Made by a program: the position numbers and the translations under genes. Under the pieces are notes generated by a model. The model was not told where the DNA came from. It made no database searches and worked only from the letters and a program-made list of their open reading frames with translations. A stretch of 6,688 bases of DNA, from NCBI GenBank assembly GCA_019243895.1, contig JAFATP010000100.1, positions 1-6,688 on the forward strand, read 5' to 3'. This stretch comes from Alphaproteobacteria bacterium (GTDB lineage: Bacteria; Pseudomonadota; Alphaproteobacteria; Rickettsiales; SXRF01). The stretch's first letter is position 1. Each line of letters opens with the position of its first letter. Below, piece by piece: positions 1 through 6,369 of this stretch.

Positions 1-755
1 GCACCCTGACCTGCCGTTTCTGCCATACCGGCACGCAGAAGCTGGTACGCAATCTCAACCCGGACGAAATCCTGGGGCAGATCCTGATCGCCAAGGACAC
101 GCTCGAGGACTGGCCCTCCACCGCGCCCGGACGCAAGGTCACCAACATCGTGATGATGGGGATGGGCGAGCCGCTTTATAACTTCGACAATGTGAAGTCG
201 GCGCTGGCCATCGCCATGGACGGTGACGCCATCGCGCTGTCCAAGCGCCGTGTCACGCTTTCCACTGCCGGCGTGGTGCCGATGATCCCGCGGGCAGGCC
301 AGGAGATCGGCTCATCGCTGGCCATCTCGCTGCATGCCGTCACCGATGAGGTGCGCGATGTGGTGGTGCCGATCAACAAGAAATATCCGATTGCCGAGCT
401 GATCGAGGCCTGCCGCACCTATCCGGGCGCTTCCAACGCCCGGCGCATCACCTTCGAATATGTGATGCTGAAAGGCGTCAACGACACCGACGCCGATGCG
501 CGCGAGCTGATCCGGCTGCTGCGCGGCATTCCCGCCAAGGTGAATCTGATTCCCTTCAACCCGTGGCCGGGAGCGATTTACGAATGCTCGTCCAACAACC
601 GCATGCACGCCTTCGCGGATATCCTGGCGGCAGCGGGCCTATCCGCCCCCATCCGCACGCCGCGCGGCCGCGATATTCTGGCCGCCTGCGGCCAGCTGAA
701 ATCCGACAGCGAGCGTAAAAAAGGGCAGAAGGTGTGGCTGGGAGCGAGCGCTTGA
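1..755 (+). CDS. rlmN: Dual-specificity 23S rRNA (A2503) / tRNA (A37) C2-methyltransferase RlmN, 5'-truncated by the window edge
   Basis: Radical-SAM enzyme that methylates C2 of A2503 in 23S rRNA and, in the E. coli family member, A37 of some tRNAs; cytoplasmic. The reading frame enters with codons starting at base 3, giving 250 visible residues. The 4Fe-4S motif CxxxCxxC lies at the very edge: the first Cys is cut (bases 1-2 fit TGC), and the others are at 12-14 and 21-23, within [10 protein letters not shown]. The SAM-binding MGMGEPL follows near 153-173, then the substrate-region LKGVND near 469-486. The C-terminal [12 protein letters not shown] carries the catalytic, methyl-carrying Cys at 687-689 (equivalent of E. 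coli Cys355). About 130 N-terminal residues should lie upstream, judged from the usual family length of about 380-400. It stops with TGA inside the TTGA overlap with the next gene, suggesting cotranscription. Identification is very secure; only the start is unseen. Confidence 0.97.
   Translation, partial: TLTCRFCHTGTQKLVRNLNPDEILGQILIAKDTLEDWPSTAPGRKVTNIVMMGMGEPLYNFDNVKSALAIAMDGDAIALSKRRVTLSTAGVVPMIPRAGQEIGSSLAISLHAVTDEVRDVVVPINKKYPIAELIEACRTYPGASNARRITFEYVMLKGVNDTDADARELIRLLRGIPAKVNLIPFNPWPGAIYECSSNNRMHAFADILAAAGLSAPIRTPRGRDILAACGQLKSDSERKKGQKVWLGASA
740..744 (+). promoter_or_regulatory. Shine-Dalgarno GGGAG supporting the TTG start at 752
   Basis: GGGAG sits 7 bases before the TTG at 752, a normal spacing. 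It lies inside the end of rlmN. This, together with the 4-base TTGA overlap, favours TTG 752 over the in-frame GTG at 734, which would overlap rlmN by 22 bases and add six residues with no family support. Both starts remain possible. Confidence 0.5.
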
Positions 756-1996
756 CCGACGCTTCGCCTGCGGTGACGTACCAAGATCTTCAGGCCGCCG
801 CCGCGCGACTGAAAGGCCATATTCCCGAAGCACGCGTTATTCCGGTTCCGGAACTGGCGGAGGCGCTTGGCGCCAAGGAAGTGATGTTCGTGGTCGACAC
901 ACCCCATCCCCTGGGAATGGAGGGTGCACAACACGCCGGCAACACGTTCAAGCTGCGCGGCGCGGCGAACGCCATATTCTGCGCGCTGGACGCACGGCAA
1001 GGAGAGGAAGCGATTACCTTCGTCACCGCCAGTGCAGGCAATCATGCGCAAGGCGTGGCGGCAGCCGTGCGGCGCGCCGGCGAGCGGGGCCAGTTGAAGG
1101 AAGGGGATAAGGCAATCATTTTCGTGCCGGAAACCGCGCCGGAAAATAAGGTGGAAAATACCCGGGTGCTGGGTGGCCGTTTCGTTGAAGTTCGCAAGCA
1201 GGGGAAAACCTTTGATGACACCAAACGCATTGCCACGGAATTCGCCGACGGGAAAAGAGCTACCCAATTCATTCCGCCATTCGATGATGCGCGCGTGATC
1301 GCAGGGCAGGGCACGCTGGGGATAGAGATTTTTCGCCACTGCACGCCGGATTATATCTATGCCGCCTGCGGTGGCGGTGGGCTGGCGGCGGGGCTGGAAA
1401 TCGCCGCCGGGCACGATAGCAATAAGACCCGCATTATCGCCGTCGAACCGCTTTACGTTCCTTCCGCTGTCCGCGCCCTCATGCCCACCGGGGCGGAAAG
1501 CAGGCCTGTTTCCCATTATAAGAACCGGCCGGTAGCGGGCGGCATCAACGTCAGTAAAATAGGCGATCTGCCGCACCAGATTCTTGCGAATCGCCAGTCG
1601 GGCGTTGCCACCGTCACCGCAGAAATGATCGAATACGCCACGCTGATGGCAATGGATATCCTGAAGCCGCACGCGGGCGAAGACCCATTGCATGAATATA
1701 CGGCGGAATTATCGGCAGGCACGTCCTTGGCGGCGCTGCTCAATACGCCACGTAATTTGTTGAAGGGCCGATCCATTGCCGTCATCATCGGCGGCGCAAA
1801 CCCTGAATGGGAGCAGGCGAAGTTACAGTGCCAAGTGGAACAGGATACCGCAGACGCATCTGGGGATAAGCGCCGGAACTGGAACGAACAGCCGCTTACG
1901 GATAAGGTGGAGGCGTTTCCCCGCATGCACGCCTTAGGCACATGGGTTAATATGGATAAGCTGGTCGTTCCGCCGCACGCGGGGTTGCCAATATGA
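752..1996 (+). CDS. PLP-dependent threonine/serine dehydratase-like enzyme (fold type II), no ACT domain
   Basis: Predicted cytoplasmic PLP enzyme of the tryptophan-synthase-beta/threonine-deaminase superfamily; members deaminate L-threonine or L-serine to 2-oxoacids. With TTG 752 as start it has 414 residues. Visible landmarks: NTFKLRGA with the Schiff-base lysine K67; the substrate loop ASAGNHAQG at 93-101; [10 protein letters not shown] at 125-134; VIAGQGTLG at 182-190, typical of the IlvA group; the phosphate-binding GGGGLAAG at 207-214. Two features are odd. Near the end, where the family normally has Ser, Cys or Thr touching the PLP ring nitrogen (SGGN/SGAN/CGGN), this protein reads VIIGGANPE (344-352), so Ile346 or Gly347 fills the place. 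A tail of about 62 residues (353-414) does not resemble an ACT domain, so isoleucine feedback as in classical IlvA is not expected. It overlaps rlmN by TTGA and the next gene by ATGA. The substrate is not settled: biosynthetic IlvA, a catabolic dehydratase or a related lyase are all possible, so no symbol is assigned. Confidence 0.85.
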   Translation: MTDASPAVTYQDLQAAAARLKGHIPEARVIPVPELAEALGAKEVMFVVDTPHPLGMEGAQHAGNTFKLRGAANAIFCALDARQGEEAITFVTASAGNHAQGVAAAVRRAGERGQLKEGDKAIIFVPETAPENKVENTRVLGGRFVEVRKQGKTFDDTKRIATEFADGKRATQFIPPFDDARVIAGQGTLGIEIFRHCTPDYIYAACGGGGLAAGLEIAAGHDSNKTRIIAVEPLYVPSAVRALMPTGAESRPVSHYKNRPVAGGINVSKIGDLPHQILANRQSGVATVTAEMIEYATLMAMDILKPHAGEDPLHEYTAELSAGTSLAALLNTPRNLLKGRSIAVIIGGANPEWEQAKLQCQVEQDTADASGDKRRNWNEQPLTDKVEAFPRMHALGTWVNMDKLVVPPHAGLPI

Positions 1997-2850
1997 GCAT
2001 CCCCGCCCTGCAATATCACACGTCGCCGTCGCCGGTGCCGCACCGCATCGCTTACTGGGAATGGGGGGACGTGCATAATGCAAGAACGCTGATCTGCGTG
2101 CATGGCCTCACCCGCAACGGCCGCGATTTCGATTCCCTGGCGCAAGCGCTGGCGGGCGATTACCGCATTCTCTGCCCGGACATGCCGGGACGCGGCATGA
2201 GTGACGCCTTGGCGGATGCGGCGCTGTACACCAATACCGTGTACTTAAGCGATCTGCTGGCGCTGATGGACAGCGCCAACGTGGCGCAGGCCGACTGGGT
2301 GGGCACTTCCATGGGCGGCATCTTAGGCATGATGCTGGCCGCCACCCTGCCGCAGCGCATGGGGCGGATGGTGCTGAACGATGTCGGCGCATTCATTCCC
2401 GCCGCAGGCTTAAAGCGCATCGGCGATTATATGGGCCGCACGGAGTTTCCCAGCCGCCAAGCGGCGGAAGAGGCGCTGCGCAGCAATTATGCTTCGTTCG
2501 GATTCACCGAGGAAGCGCAGTGGCGGCATTTATTCGCGCATTCCCTGCGCGCCCTTCCCGGCGGCAAGGCGGCGCTTGCTTACGACCCCGCGCTTGCCGC
2601 GCCATTTGCCGATCCTGACAAGATTCAGGACGTGGATCTGTGGGAATTATGGAACCGCACCGCCTGCCCCACCCTGATCATGCGCGGCGAGCAATCGGAC
2701 ATTCTTTCGCATGAGACGGCGCTGGCGATGACCGCTTCGCGCACGCACGTGGAGCTGGCGGAGATTGCCAATACCGGTCATGCGCCGGCATTGATGCGCG
2801 AGGAGGAAATTGTTATAGTGCGCAACTTCTTATTGAACGGTCAGGGCTAG
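1993..2850 (+). CDS. Alpha/beta-fold hydrolase
   Basis: Soluble serine hydrolase of 285 residues, a usual length for single-domain members. The N-terminal strand and oxyanion-hole region VHGLTRNGRDF is at 36-46, followed by CPDMPGRGMSD at 61-71. The nucleophile elbow GTSMGG (104-109) gives Ser106; MRGEQSD (230-236) offers the acid Asp236; NTGHAPAL (260-267) gives His263. The triad is therefore complete. No signal peptide is seen, so it is probably cytoplasmic. The wording around the oxyanion loop and GTSMGG matches a common proteobacterial family of unassigned esterase/lactonase-like hydrolases; from memory, no substrate is established. The ATG overlaps the dehydratase stop (ATGA, 1993-1996), and GGGG at 1981-1984 can act as ribosome-binding site 8 bases upstream. 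Lying between a deaminating enzyme and a transporter, it may process an imported ester, lactone or amide, but that is inference. Confidence 0.9.
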   Translation: MSIPALQYHTSPSPVPHRIAYWEWGDVHNARTLICVHGLTRNGRDFDSLAQALAGDYRILCPDMPGRGMSDALADAALYTNTVYLSDLLALMDSANVAQADWVGTSMGGILGMMLAATLPQRMGRMVLNDVGAFIPAAGLKRIGDYMGRTEFPSRQAAEEALRSNYASFGFTEEAQWRHLFAHSLRALPGGKAALAYDPALAAPFADPDKIQDVDLWELWNRTACPTLIMRGEQSDILSHETALAMTASRTHVELAEIANTGHAPALMREEEIVIVRNFLLNGQG

Positions 2851-2853
2851 AAA

Positions 2854-4107
2854 GTGCGCAAAATCATCATTTCCGGAATGCTCAGCAATGGGCTCGAATG
2901 GTATGATTACGCGCTCTACGCGTATATGACGCTTATCTTCAGCAAGCTGTTTTTCCCGGCGGGCAATGAAGCGGCGCATCTGCTGGCCACGCTCGGCATT
3001 TTCGCCGTCGGCTTTGTGGCGCGTCCTTTCGGTGGCATTCTTTTCGGGGTGATCGGCGACAGGCTGGGGCGCAGAACGGCGCTGGTGCTGTCGATCTTTT
3101 TAATGGCGATTCCCACCGGCTGCATCGGCCTGCTTCCCACCTACGCGCAGATCGGCATCTGGGCGCCGATGCTGCTGACCCTCATCCGCGTGCTGCAAGG
3201 CCTCTCGCTGGGCGGCGCGTTCAGCGGCTCCATCACTTTCCTGGTAGAGCATTCGCCGCCGGACCGCCGCGGGCTGGTCGGCAGCGCCTCGGTGGCGAGC
3301 CTGGTGATCGGTTTTCTGCTCGGCTCCGTGGTGGCCAGCATCGTCAAGGCGCCGCTCTCCGACGCGCAATACGAAAGCTGGGGGTGGCGCATCCCTTTCC
3401 TGCTCGGCATCGTCATCGGTTTCATCGGCTTTTACATACGCGAGCATTGCGAGGAAAGCCCCACTTACGAAGCCGCCAAGCAGGGCGGCATTCTCTCTCA
3501 GACGCCCGTCAAGGACGTGCTGCGGCATGAGCGCAAACATATCGCCCAGGCCATCGGCATTTACATTACCGTGACCATGCCGTTTTACCTTCTGTCGGCC
3601 TATTTCATCACTTTCACCGAGCACAGCCTGCACCGCAGCAAGGAAGAGGCGCTGCTGCTGAACACCATCAATATGCTGATCCTGCTGGTGCTGTCGCCCT
3701 TTTCGGCGTGGCTTTCCGACCGGGTGGGACGCAAGAAAATACTCTCCTTATTCGCCCTCGCCTTCCTGCTCCTCACCTATCCCATCTTCCACCTGTTATT
3801 GCAGCCGGCGTTTTCTTCCATTGTCATCGCACAAGTGCTGTTTGCGATCATGGTGGGATTTTATATCGGCCCGGTGCCGGCGCTGCTGGTGGAAATCTTC
3901 CCGACGCGGCTGCGCTACACCGGCATGGCGCTTTCCTACAATATCTGCGCGGCGCTGTTCGGCGGCACGGCGCCGATGGTGTGCGAATGGCTGGTGCATG
4001 TCACGGGCAATAAATATGCCATCGCTTATTACGTGATGGCCTGCGCGGTGGTGTCTTTAATCGCGCTTTTCTTTTACCGGGACCGCCATCAGGAAGCCCT
4101 TGCCTAG
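2854..4107 (+). CDS. MFS transporter, metabolite:H+ symporter (ProP/KgtP-like) family
   Basis: Inner-membrane secondary transporter of 417 residues, with about twelve hydrophobic segments expected. Family landmarks: NGLEWYDYALYAY at 12-24 in TM1; ARPFGGILFGVIGDRLGRR at 56-74, holding the MFS motif A loop between TM2 and TM3; GIWAPMLLTLIRVLQGLSLGG ending TM4 at 121; WGWRIPF at 176-182; the second half-repeat loop SDRVGRKK at 288-295; and VEIFPTRLRYTGMALSY at 346-362, the signature of the proline/betaine/oxoglutarate/citrate symporter group. The protein ends soon after the last membrane segment, so the C-terminal coiled coil of E. coli ProP is missing. The start is GTG, with AGGG at 2843-2846 seven bases upstream; the next ATG (2878) would cut into TM1. 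It begins 3 bases after the hydrolase stop, so coexpression is likely. The family cotransports protons with small zwitterions or carboxylates; the substrate here cannot be read from sequence. Confidence 0.92.
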   Translation: MRKIIISGMLSNGLEWYDYALYAYMTLIFSKLFFPAGNEAAHLLATLGIFAVGFVARPFGGILFGVIGDRLGRRTALVLSIFLMAIPTGCIGLLPTYAQIGIWAPMLLTLIRVLQGLSLGGAFSGSITFLVEHSPPDRRGLVGSASVASLVIGFLLGSVVASIVKAPLSDAQYESWGWRIPFLLGIVIGFIGFYIREHCEESPTYEAAKQGGILSQTPVKDVLRHERKHIAQAIGIYITVTMPFYLLSAYFITFTEHSLHRSKEEALLLNTINMLILLVLSPFSAWLSDRVGRKKILSLFALAFLLLTYPIFHLLLQPAFSSIVIAQVLFAIMVGFYIGPVPALLVEIFPTRLRYTGMALSYNICAALFGGTAPMVCEWLVHVTGNKYAIAYYVMACAVVSLIALFFYRDRHQEALA

Positions 4108-4138
4108 CAATGAAGCGCTCCGCCGCGCGCGGGAAGAT

Positions 4139-4690
4139 TTACGGCTCCTCTTTCTGCGGCAGGGCGTGCCGCTTCATCAGCGGAATTTGCAACAGAGTGA
4201 AGAGCAGCGTCAGGCTGAACATGCCGAATACCTTGAAATTCACCCAGAACTCCGTGGGGAAATTACGCCACACCACCTCGTTAAGGCCGGCGAGAAATAA
4301 GAAGAACAGAGCCCAGCGCAGCGATAATATCCGCCAACCCGCCGCATCCATGCGAATAGCGGAGCCGAGCAGATATTTCAGCGCCGGGCGGCGCAGATAG
4401 ACCCCGCCCAGCAGCAAAACGGCGAAAAGCGTGTTCAACAGGGTGGGCTTCATCTTGATGAAGACCTCATCGTGCAGCGCCAGCGTCAACCCTCCGAACA
4501 CCGCCACCAAGCCGCCCGTCAGCAACGGCATGGGGGAGATTTTCTTTTCCTTAATATAACTGACGGCAAGCGCCAGCGCCGTAATGACCAACAGCGCAGC
4601 GGTGGCGGCCATCAGGCCGCCCAACCGGAAGCCGATGAAAAATGCGGCAAGCGGCGCCAGATCCAATGCCAGTTTGAGCGCGGGGTGCAT
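4139..4690 (-). CDS. yciB: Inner membrane-spanning protein YciB (intracellular septation protein A, IspZ)
   Basis: Small polytopic inner-membrane protein linked to cell division and envelope upkeep in E. coli and Shigella; its biochemical role is not settled. The 183 residues match the family length (about 180). Visible family blocks: KLALDLAPLAAFF at 6-18; GGLMAATAALLV at 24-35; VSYIKEKKISPMPLLTGG at 43-60; VFGGLTLALHDEVFIKMKP at 64-82; LGGVYLRRPALKYLLG at 94-109; LRWALFFLFLAGLNEVVWR at 124-142; TEFWVNFKVFG at 146-156. About five membrane segments are expected. The start codon has AAAGGG (4695-4700, minus strand) four bases upstream. It is convergent with the transporter, with only 31 bases between the stop codons, and divergent from the response regulator. 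Confidence 0.96.
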   Translation of the reverse strand: MHPALKLALDLAPLAAFFIGFRLGGLMAATAALLVITALALAVSYIKEKKISPMPLLTGGLVAVFGGLTLALHDEVFIKMKPTLLNTLFAVLLLGGVYLRRPALKYLLGSAIRMDAAGWRILSLRWALFFLFLAGLNEVVWRNFPTEFWVNFKVFGMFSLTLLFTLLQIPLMKRHALPQKEEP

Positions 4691-4793
4691 ACTGCCCTTT
4701 CAAATCCCTGAATTACCTGTTTTAACTCGCTATTAAGTAGTGTATGTTAGGTTAAGTTTCCAATAAACGGACGCTCCGGAGGTCTGAAAGCCT
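4691..4793. promoter_or_regulatory. Divergent intergenic region between yciB and the phoB-like gene
   Basis: This 103-base AT-rich gap must carry the start signals for both divergent genes. On the plus strand the best pair I can find is TTAACT (4722-4727) and TATGTT (4743-4748), 15 bases apart, each four of six against the sigma70 consensus; it would give a leader of about 40 bases. On the minus strand only weak matches occur, such as TACACT at 4744-4739. CTGTTTT at 4717-4723 recalls one half of a Pho box (CTGTCAT), but the second half is poor, so PhoB self-regulation is not supported. The region is clearly regulatory by position; the exact boxes are uncertain. Confidence 0.45.
4777..4783 (+). 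promoter_or_regulatory. Strong Shine-Dalgarno (CGGAGGT) for the phoB-like gene
   Basis: GGAGG at 4778-4782 is the strongest ribosome-binding sequence in the window. It lies 11 bases before the GTG at 4794, slightly far but workable, and supports that start; the next in-frame GTG (4806) would remove part of the first beta strand. Confidence 0.6.
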
Positions 4794-5513
4794 GTGGAAA
4801 CATCGGTGCTTATTGTAGAAGACGAGGCGGCTATTGTCACGCTGCTGCGCTATAATTTAGAGCGCGAGGGCTTTCGCGTCTATTCCACGGATGATGGCGA
4901 GGAAGCCATTTCCATGGTCAAAGAGGTCAAGCCGGACATCATCGTGCTGGACTGGATGCTGCCGTCCATGAGCGGCATCGACGTGTGCAAGCAGCTGCGC
5001 TGGAACCCCGAAACGAAGGCCACGCCCATCATCATGCTGTCCGCGCGCGGCGAGGAAGGCGACCGCATTCGCGGGCTGGACGCCGGAGCGGATGATTATC
5101 TGACCAAGCCGTTTTCGCCCGCCGAGCTGATTGCGCGCATCCGCGCCGTGTTTCGCCGCTTCCGCCCGGCCTTAACGGAAAAGACGCTGGAATACGCCGG
5201 CATCGTGATGGATGTTTCAGGCCATAAAGTGTCGCGCAACGGCGCCGAGATTCATTTAAGCCCCACCGAGTTCAGCCTGCTGCGCTATCTGCTGGAGCAT
5301 CCCGGGCGGGTGTTTTCGCGCGAGCAATTGCTGGATTCGGTGTGGGGCCATGACATTTACGTGGAGCTGCGCACCGTGGACGTGCATATCCGCCGCCTGC
5401 GCAAGGGGCTGGATTATGACGGCCGCCAGCCGGACATCATCCGCACCGTGCGTTCCGCCGGCTATGCATTGGAGGAAGTGCCGCCCGGTGAGCAGGCCGA
5501 TGCCGACGTTTGA
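4794..5513 (+). CDS. phoB: PhoB-type response regulator (OmpR/PhoB family)
   Basis: Two-domain transcription factor of 239 residues, cytoplasmic and DNA-binding. Receiver domain about 1-122: acidic pocket D10 and E11, phosphoacceptor D53 in VLDWMLP, S83 in IMLSARGEE, and K105 in DDYLTKPFSP. C-terminal winged-helix domain about 130-228: HLSPTEFSLLRYLLEHPGRV at 154-173, SREQLLDSVWG at 175-185, and the recognition-helix region RTVDVHIRRLRK at 193-204, then TVRSAGY at 218-224. W54 after the phosphosite, RGEEGDRIRGLDAGADDY and VYVE/IYVE-type wording agree closely with PhoB rather than OmpR, so it probably answers to phosphate limitation through a PhoR-like kinase. No phoR, pst or phoU gene is visible here. 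It starts with GTG behind a GGAGG site, and its TGA overlaps the TTG of rsmA (TTGA, 5510-5513). Another OmpR-family regulator such as a ChvI/PetR relative cannot be wholly ruled out, so the symbol is tentative. Confidence 0.88.
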   Translation: METSVLIVEDEAAIVTLLRYNLEREGFRVYSTDDGEEAISMVKEVKPDIIVLDWMLPSMSGIDVCKQLRWNPETKATPIIMLSARGEEGDRIRGLDAGADDYLTKPFSPAELIARIRAVFRRFRPALTEKTLEYAGIVMDVSGHKVSRNGAEIHLSPTEFSLLRYLLEHPGRVFSREQLLDSVWGHDIYVELRTVDVHIRRLRKGLDYDGRQPDIIRTVRSAGYALEEVPPGEQADADV

Positions 5514-6337
5514 CCCCGCTTCCCCCGCTTAAAGACGTCATCGCCCGTTACGGTGTGGACGCCAAGAAATCGCTGGGGCAGCATTTCCTGCTGGATGGCA
5601 ATGTCACGGCGAAAATCGCCCGGATTAACGGCAGCCTTTCCGCGCTGAACGTCATCGAGATCGGGCCGGGCCCGGGAGGGCTTACCCGGGCGCTGCTGGA
5701 GGCGGGAGCGAAGCATGTGCATGCCATTGAAAAGGACGCGCGCTGCGTGGCGGCGCTGGCGGAATTGCAGAAAGCATATCCGCAGCTGCACGTGATCGAG
5801 GCGGATGCGCTGGCGGTGGATTTGCCGCAACGCACACCGGCGCCGCGCGCCGTCATCGCCAATCTGCCTTATAATATCGGCACGGCGCTGCTGCTGCAAT
5901 GGCTGAAGGAGATTGCGGAAAACCCGCAATGCTACGCCTTCCTTACCCTGATGTTTCAAAAAGAGGTGGCCGAACGCATCGCCGCCGCGCCCGGCGGCAA
6001 AGCTTACGGGCGGCTGTCCGTGCTCGCGCAATGGCTGTGCCGCGTGCAGCCCGCGTTCGACCTGCCGCCGGGCGCTTTTTCACCGCCGCCGAAGATTCAT
6101 TCCTCAGTGATCGTGCTCACGCCCCGGCCGGAACCGCTCTCCCCCGCCGCCAGGCCCATGCTGGAAAAAGTATTGGCGGCAGGCTTCGGCCAGCGCCGCA
6201 AGATGCTGCGCGCCAGCCTCCGGCCGCTGGGCGGAGAAGCGCTGCTGACGGCGGCCGGCATCGACCCGCAACGAAGGCCGGAACAGCTTTCGGTGGAGGA
6301 ATGGTGCCGCCTGGCAGCGATGGTAAAAAATATTTAA
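5510..6337 (+). CDS. rsmA: 16S rRNA (adenine(1518)-N6/adenine(1519)-N6)-dimethyltransferase RsmA (KsgA)
   Basis: SAM-dependent enzyme that dimethylates A1518 and A1519 in the 3' hairpin of 16S rRNA late in 30S assembly; its loss gives kasugamycin resistance in E. coli. It has 275 residues, the normal length. The N-terminus PPLKDVIARYGVDAKKSLGQHFLLD (5-29) is typical of alphaproteobacterial members. Motif I EIGPGPGGLT is at 50-59, the acidic ribose-binding EKD at 74-76, D99 in EADAL, and the catalytic NLPY at 118-121. The substrate-domain block PPPKIHSSV is at 192-200 and FGQRRKMLR at 226-234. The TTG start is chosen because it places the conserved N-terminus correctly; no upstream in-frame ATG exists and ATG 5500 is in another frame with a quick stop. 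TTG shares TTGA with the regulator's stop and has no clear Shine-Dalgarno, so translation is probably coupled to the regulator. Confidence 0.97.
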   Translation: MTPLPPLKDVIARYGVDAKKSLGQHFLLDGNVTAKIARINGSLSALNVIEIGPGPGGLTRALLEAGAKHVHAIEKDARCVAALAELQKAYPQLHVIEADALAVDLPQRTPAPRAVIANLPYNIGTALLLQWLKEIAENPQCYAFLTLMFQKEVAERIAAAPGGKAYGRLSVLAQWLCRVQPAFDLPPGAFSPPPKIHSSVIVLTPRPEPLSPAARPMLEKVLAAGFGQRRKMLRASLRPLGGEALLTAAGIDPQRRPEQLSVEEWCRLAAMVKNI

Positions 6338-6361
6338 CATCTGGTTTCCCTATGGCATAAT
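6334..6361 (+). promoter_or_regulatory. Predicted sigma70 promoter (extended -10) for the right-edge gene
   Basis: TTAACA (6334-6339) is five of six to the -35 consensus. CATAAT (6356-6361) is five of six to the -10 consensus, separated by 16 bases, and preceded by TG one base before it (TGGCATAAT), an extended -10. The -35 overlaps the rsmA stop codon. Transcription would start near 6367-6370, at or just before the ATG at 6370. This is the best promoter match in the window; function is inferred. Confidence 0.6.
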
Positions 6362-6369
6362 GCCCGGCG

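Noticed and set aside
599..613. Exact 15-base repeat with 1921-1935 (CCGCATGCACGCCTT)
   Set aside because: Both copies lie inside coding frames and encode RMHA plus a hydrophobic residue; two dispersed copies with no flanking similarity look like chance.
578..1693. Long open frame on the minus strand (371 codons) opposite rlmN and the dehydratase
   Set aside because: It lies wholly antisense to two well-identified genes, its product looks like low-complexity His/Arg/Gly-rich shadow sequence, and no family motif is visible.
1516..2145. Minus-strand open frame of 209 codons across the dehydratase/hydrolase junction
   Set aside because: It is antisense to conserved coding sequence on both sides of the overlap, with no recognisable motifs; typical of GC-rich DNA.
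3100..3633. Minus-strand open frame of 177 codons inside the transporter gene
   Set aside because: Antisense to conserved transporter motifs; composition is Ala/Arg/Asp/Gln-rich shadow.
4100..4300. Plus-strand frames (4100-4300 and 4110-4400) following the transporter
   Set aside because: They run antisense through yciB, which has full family conservation; no independent evidence for coding.
4717..4737. Possible Pho box upstream of the phoB-like gene
   Set aside because: Only the first half (CTGTTTT) resembles CTGTCAT; the half expected 11 bases later (CGCTATT) matches poorly.
5500..5532. ATG at 5500 as the rsmA start
   Set aside because: It is in a different frame and meets TAA after ten codons; TTG 5510 gives the conserved N-terminus.
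5662..5678. GC-rich palindrome (CCGGGCCCGG) as a possible hairpin or site
   Set aside because: It encodes the invariant SAM-binding GPGPGG of rsmA, so codon constraint explains it; no T tract follows.
5462..6031. Minus-strand open frame of 189 codons opposite rsmA
   Set aside because: Antisense shadow of the conserved methyltransferase domain, with Arg/Gln/His-rich translation.
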